A stretch of 64,000 nucleotides of DNA from Clostridia bacterium (GTDB taxonomy: Bacteria; Bacillota; Clostridia; Peptostreptococcales; Anaerovoracaceae): the NCBI GenBank assembly GCA_902363595.1, contig CABJAP010000004.1, forward strand, positions 233,772 through 297,771, read 5' to 3'. The translations under genes were made by a program, and so were the position numbers. Positions 60,653 to 64,000 of the stretch are shown here, piece by piece. Below the pieces are notes generated by a model. That model was not told the DNA's origin. It did not search any database and saw nothing but the letters and a program-made list of their open reading frames with translations. How positions within the stretch are numbered: the stretch's first letter is position 1; each line of letters opens with the position of its first letter.

Positions 60653-63082
60653 ATGAGTGACATGATAAAAGATGAAGCTTGCTGCGGCGGTACCATCGAT
60701 GAAACCAGCAGCACAGCATTTCCCAGAGTGAACCGGCTTTTGGACAGATTTTTCGATATCAAACCCCAGCTTTGCATTGAAAGGGCCATGGCCTATACCA
60801 GATCCTATCAAAAAACGGAAGGGGAGACCGCGGTGATTCGAAGGGCCAAAGCCTTTAAGAAAGCCTGCGAGGAAAAAAGCATTTTTATTGCCGATGATGA
60901 GCTGATCGTTGGCTGCGCCGCTTCCATACCAAGGGCCGCGGTCTTTTGCCCGGAGCATGCTACTGGCTGGCTGAAGGAAGAGCTGGACGGTCTGAGCACC
61001 CGCCGTCAGGACCCTTATGAAGTGACGGAGGAACAGAAAGCGGTGCTGAGAAGTGAAATCTTTCCCTATTGGGAAGATAAGGACATCAGCAGCCATTGGC
61101 TGCGCCAGATTCCCGACGAGGTGAAGGAAATCGCTGTCAAAACGGGAATCATAGACATTGAAATTAAAACCCAGAGCGGACCGGGAGAAATTTCGCCCAA
61201 TGTGAAAAAAGTGCTGCAAAAAGGATTCCTGGGGATTAAAAAACAGGCGCAGGACGCTGCGGCAGCCCTGGATATTGTCAAGCCTGAGGACTACGAAAAG
61301 AAGAATTTTTATGAAGCGGTCTGTATTTCCCTGGACGGAATCATGGCCCTGGCAGCCCGTTATGCTGCTCTTGCCAGAGAAAAAGCAGCGGAGGAAACCG
61401 ATGCGGATCGAAAGGCGGAGCTGCTGCAAATCGCGGAAAATCTGGATCATGTGCCGGCCAATCCGGCCAGGACCTTTATGGAGGCGCTGCAATCTTTTTG
61501 GATCCTTCAGATCGGCTGCTACATAGAGGCCAACGGACCGTCCTATTCTCCCGGCAGAGTGGATCAGCTGTTTTACCCGTATTACAAGAAAGATCTCGCG
61601 GCCGGCCGGCTGACAGAGGAGAAGGCCCTGGAGCTGATCGAATGTCTGTATCTCAAGTTTGCGGAAAACACTTGGTTTTTGAGCACCAATGCGGCCATGT
61701 ATTTTGCCGGCTACCAGCCTTATCAAAATGTCTGCGTGGGCGGAATCGCCAGGGATGGAAAGGATGCCACCAACGAGTTATCCTACTTATTCATAACCGC
61801 CAAAATGGAAGTGCGTCTCCATTCGCCATCCCTTTCGGTGCGCGTTCATAAACAGTCGCCGGACAAATTCCTGCGCAAGGCAGCGGCCCTTTCCCAGATC
61901 GGAACAGGTTTTCCAGCCATCCACAACGACGAGGTGACCATTAAAATGATGCTCATCAGCGGAGCGGATATCGAGGATGCGCGGGATTACTGCATGGTTG
62001 GATGCGTAGAACCCTATATTCCGGGAAAAATGTCCAAATGGACCGACGGCGGCCATTATAACTATGGGTCAGTGATGGAACTGGCGCTGACTAACGGCAT
62101 CAGCGTGGTAAACGGCAATAAGAAGCTGGGCCTGAGCACCGGCGATCCGTCGGAGATGAGCTTTGAAGAACTGAAGGATGCGGTGAAAAAGCAGCTTGCT
62201 TTCTGCATCAAGCATATCGCGACGGCCTGTCATATCTGCGAAAAGCTCCACGCGGAATACACGCCCTATCCCTACATGTCGGCCATGATCGACGGCTGTA
62301 TTGAAACGGGCAGAGACATTACCCGCGGCGGCGCAGAGCTGACGGTAGGCCCGGCCTTTATCGGCACCGGCATTGCCGATCTGGCGGATTCTCTGTCGGT
62401 GATAAAAGAGTTTGTGTTCGACAAGCAGGTGTTCACCATGCAGGATTTTGTTCAGGCTGTAAAGCATAATTTCAAAGGCCATGAGGAAATGAAAGCGTAT
62501 ATTGAAAGCAACGGCCGCTTTTATGGCAACGACGATGACTATGTGGACGATTTTGTAAGGGAAATGACCGATTTTGCTTTTGAAGAAATCACCCAATATC
62601 AGTCTTATCGGGGTCCCCACTATATTTCGGGATTGTATCCGGTGGCTTCCCATGTTCCCCACGGCGAAGTGGTGGCCGCGCTGCCTTACGGCAGGCTGGA
62701 AGGAACTCCTCTGGCCGACGGCTGCTCGCCCAAGGGCGGGACAGATGTGAAAGGGCCGACGGCTGTGCTCAAGTCCGTGTCCAAGATCAACCACGACGCT
62801 CACGTTGCCGGCACGCTGCTCAATATGCGGCTGGATCCCATGTCCTCCAAGGGTGAGGAAGGAAATGCCAGAATCGTTTCCCTGATCCGCAGCTTTATTG
62901 ATTTGAATATTTACCATGTCCAATTCAACATTATATCCAGCGATCTGCTGAAAAAAGCGCAGAAAAATCCGGGCAGCTATAAATCGCTGATCGTCAGGGT
63001 GGCAGGCTATAGCGCCTTTTTCACCGAGCTGTGCAAGGAGATGCAGGACGACATCATTCAGAGAACCGTGCAGAAGTTTTAG
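60653..63082 (+). CDS. Glycyl radical enzyme, dehydratase/lyase branch, substrate unknown
   Basis: An 809-residue glycyl radical enzyme. The thiyl-radical Cys451 and the adjacent Glu453 lie in GCVEP, and the glycyl radical residue is Gly785 in RVAGYSAFF near the C-terminus. GCVE, GGTDVKGPTAVLKSV and the closing LCKEMQDDIIQRT place it in the branch with glycerol dehydratase, choline TMA-lyase, hydroxyproline dehydratase and isethionate lyase, not with pyruvate formate-lyase. The segment after the Cys reads GKMSKWTDGGHYNYGS, and GTLLNMRLDP replaces the usual GTLLNQ(K/R)F-type stretch, so it is not an obvious member of a known subclass. It has its own promoter after the luxR terminator. Neighbours suggest a substrate carried by an NCS1-type transporter. 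Confidence 0.9.
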   Translation: MSDMIKDEACCGGTIDETSSTAFPRVNRLLDRFFDIKPQLCIERAMAYTRSYQKTEGETAVIRRAKAFKKACEEKSIFIADDELIVGCAASIPRAAVFCPEHATGWLKEELDGLSTRRQDPYEVTEEQKAVLRSEIFPYWEDKDISSHWLRQIPDEVKEIAVKTGIIDIEIKTQSGPGEISPNVKKVLQKGFLGIKKQAQDAAAALDIVKPEDYEKKNFYEAVCISLDGIMALAARYAALAREKAAEETDADRKAELLQIAENLDHVPANPARTFMEALQSFWILQIGCYIEANGPSYSPGRVDQLFYPYYKKDLAAGRLTEEKALELIECLYLKFAENTWFLSTNAAMYFAGYQPYQNVCVGGIARDGKDATNELSYLFITAKMEVRLHSPSLSVRVHKQSPDKFLRKAAALSQIGTGFPAIHNDEVTIKMMLISGADIEDARDYCMVGCVEPYIPGKMSKWTDGGHYNYGSVMELALTNGISVVNGNKKLGLSTGDPSEMSFEELKDAVKKQLAFCIKHIATACHICEKLHAEYTPYPYMSAMIDGCIETGRDITRGGAELTVGPAFIGTGIADLADSLSVIKEFVFDKQVFTMQDFVQAVKHNFKGHEEMKAYIESNGRFYGNDDDYVDDFVREMTDFAFEEITQYQSYRGPHYISGLYPVASHVPHGEVVAALPYGRLEGTPLADGCSPKGGTDVKGPTAVLKSVSKINHDAHVAGTLLNMRLDPMSSKGEEGNARIVSLIRSFIDLNIYHVQFNIISSDLLKKAQKNPGSYKSLIVRVAGYSAFFTELCKEMQDDIIQRTVQKF

Positions 63083-63113
63083 CGGGCGGCAGAGTTGGCA
63101 GGCAAAAAAATCC

Positions 63114-63142
63114 TTGCGCTTTTCCAGCTTTTGTGCTAAAAT
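63114..63142 (+). promoter_or_regulatory. Promoter of rplS
   Basis: TTGCGC (63114-63119), 17-base spacer and TAAAAT (63137-63142). Confidence 0.6.
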
Positions 63143-63148
63143 ATTGAA

Positions 63149-63215
63149 AGTTATTACGGGCGGTCCTCTGGATGCAGAATTGGGCACCACGAACGTCTTG
63201 GAGGGAAGGAGGAAA
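63149..63215 (+). ncRNA. Possible L19 leader
   Basis: The roughly 70-base transcript leader before rplS contains CTG-GATG-CAG and a possible CCTC pairing with GGAGG near the ribosome binding site. L19 autoregulatory leaders are known in this position in Firmicutes. I judge by position and folding, not by a matched consensus. Confidence 0.4.
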
Positions 63216-63221
63216 TGAGCA

Positions 63222-63689
63222 ATGAATATTATGCAGTCAATTGCACAGGAATACACCAAAAAAGATATCCCTGCGTTTAATGTGGGAGACACTGTAAAAG
63301 TGCACATTAAAATTAAAGAAGGATCGAGAGAAAGAATTCAGATTTTTGAAGGTTTTGTCCTGAAAAAGCAGAACGGTGGAATCAGCGAAACATTCACAGT
63401 AAGAAGAATCGCTTCCGGCGTCGGCGTGGAAAAGACATTCCCGCTGCACTCACCACTGGTTGAAAAGATCGAAGTTGTGAGAAAAGGTGATGTCAGAAGA
63501 GCGAAGCTTCACTATATGCGTGAAAGAACTGGTAAATCTGCCAAGATTAAAGCCAAGGAATACAGTGAAGAACAGCTGGCAGCAGCTGAAGCAAAGGCAG
63601 CAGCGAAAGCAGCGGCGGCTGAAGAAGCAGCAGTTGTGGAAGCTCCTGCGGAAGAAGCTCCGGCAGCAGAGGAAAAGACCGAAGAATAA
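63222..63689 (+). CDS. rplS: 50S ribosomal protein L19 with Ala/Glu-rich tail
   Basis: L19 sits at the interface of the 30S and 50S subunits. The first 115 residues are typical: [50 protein letters not shown] and [20 protein letters not shown]. The protein is 155 residues; about 40 extra residues form an Ala/Glu-rich, helical or disordered tail ([20 protein letters not shown] and onward). S3 at 5980 carries a similar acidic tail. The gene is not next to rpsP, rimM and trmD, its usual partners. GGAGG precedes the start. Confidence 0.95.
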   Translation: MNIMQSIAQEYTKKDIPAFNVGDTVKVHIKIKEGSRERIQIFEGFVLKKQNGGISETFTVRRIASGVGVEKTFPLHSPLVEKIEVVRKGDVRRAKLHYMRERTGKSAKIKAKEYSEEQLAAAEAKAAAKAAAAEEAAVVEAPAEEAPAAEEKTEE

Positions 63690-63702
63690 GCTTGACTTAA
63701 TG

Positions 63703-63735
63703 AAGGATTGTCGTGTATGCGGCGATCCTTTTTTT
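63703..63735 (+). terminator. Terminator after rplS
   Basis: AAGGATTGTCG pairs with CGGCGATCCTT (one G-U pair), followed by TTTTT. Confidence 0.8.
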
Positions 63736-64000
63736 CATGGCAGAAAAGATGGGGCCGGGAGCAAATCAAATCATCGTGATCCATGCCTGGCAGCCTTCCC
63801 AGCGATGATTTTAGGCCTTTTTTTCTGCCAATCCACCTAAAAACAGCAGGAAACTATCGCTTTTTAAGCTTTTTGTGAGGCCACTGAAAAAGAGGGGATA
63901 AACGGCGTGAAAGTGGGATTGGTTTCCAGTACCGTCCATAACATTCTTTTTAAGCGGTTTGGAGGATGAAAACAGTCTCTAATCCCGCTTTTACCGCGTC
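63736..64000. other. No supported gene to the end of the window
   Basis: Only short frames are present. A GTG at 63907 opens about 20 codons before a stop and looks spurious. Confidence 0.5.

Noticed and set aside
60653..63082. Assignment of the glycyl radical enzyme to trans-4-hydroxyproline dehydratase because proC is in the window
   Set aside because: proC is 9 kb away in a biosynthetic operon, and the segment after GCVE and other pocket stretches differ from the hydroxyproline enzyme as I remember it.
60653..63082. Assignment to choline TMA-lyase or pyruvate formate-lyase
   Set aside because: No microcompartment or choline genes nearby, and the active-site Cys is followed by Val-Glu rather than the double cysteine of pyruvate formate-lyase.
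63487..63840. Plus-strand frame overlapping rplS
   Set aside because: Out-of-frame shadow created by the repetitive Ala/Glu codons of the L19 tail.

Overview
The window looks like the chromosome of an anaerobic, low-to-moderate-GC Gram-positive bacterium of class Clostridia. The support is strong GGAGG ribosome binding sites, the complete S10-spc-alpha ribosomal cluster in Firmicutes order with zinc-type S14, S4 and L36, sporulation genes (spoVS, spoIIM), and oxygen-sensitive enzymes (pyruvate:ferredoxin oxidoreductase, a glycyl radical enzyme, an iron-sulfur enoate reductase, radical SAM proteins). A relative of the Eubacteriales Family XIII / Anaerovoracaceae group would fit, but that placement is inference. 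I saw no rRNA gene, tRNA gene, CRISPR array or prophage.

Layout. 1-1104: the tail of a LUD-domain gene and a PhzF-like isomerase. About 0.9 kb without a supported gene follows. 2017-18074: one long ribosomal supercluster (rpsJ to rplQ, with secY, adk, map, infA and rpoA) with a structured leader and two unusually long structured gaps (rpsJ-rplC and rpmJ-rpsM). 18311-24927: an AraC-type regulator with a C-terminal extension, a GPH-type transporter and two M28-like metallopeptidases, probably a peptide or acylated amino acid uptake and hydrolysis unit. 24940-26235: the first copy of a duplicated Rpn (PD-(D/E)XK) unit carrying a dead piece of terC. 26391-40457: a GntR/HutC-type regulator divergent from a ten-gene catabolic cluster (nitroreductase, two-subunit aconitase X, Asp/Glu racemase-like, opine dehydrogenase-like, two tandem GPH transporters, cupin, FMN/FAD/4Fe-4S enoate reductase, PFOR). 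40506-42615: intact terC and the second Rpn copy. 42805-45020: the AmmeMemoRadiSam pair. 45017-48243 (minus): a DUF368 polyprenyl-phosphate transporter, proA and an RNase H-like exonuclease behind a T-box-like leader with 78-bp tandem repeats. 49004-53550: spoVS, proB, proC, a Nudix hydrolase, spoIIM and a XerD-like recombinase. 53918-56348: a secreted NlpC/P60 protein and a YtcJ-like amidohydrolase. 56754-63082: a glycyl-radical cluster (small membrane protein, NCS1 transporter, activase, LuxR-type regulator, glycyl radical enzyme). 63222-63689: rplS.

How they work together. The two most interesting accessory units are fermentative catabolic islands, each with its own regulator and transporter. 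In the aconitase X island, an imported substrate could be split or rearranged by the opine dehydrogenase-like, racemase-like and dehydratase proteins, with products reduced by the enoate reductase and a 2-oxoacid oxidised by PFOR; the substrate is unknown. In the glycyl-radical island, the NCS1-type carrier would bring in a small substrate for an enzyme with the GCVE and glycyl-loop motifs of the dehydratase/lyase branch; its substrate also cannot be named from sequence. Proline synthesis is split: proB-proC on one strand and proA on the other, apparently under T-box control. The Rpn unit duplication, the terC remnant and the tandem transporter duplication show recent local rearrangement.
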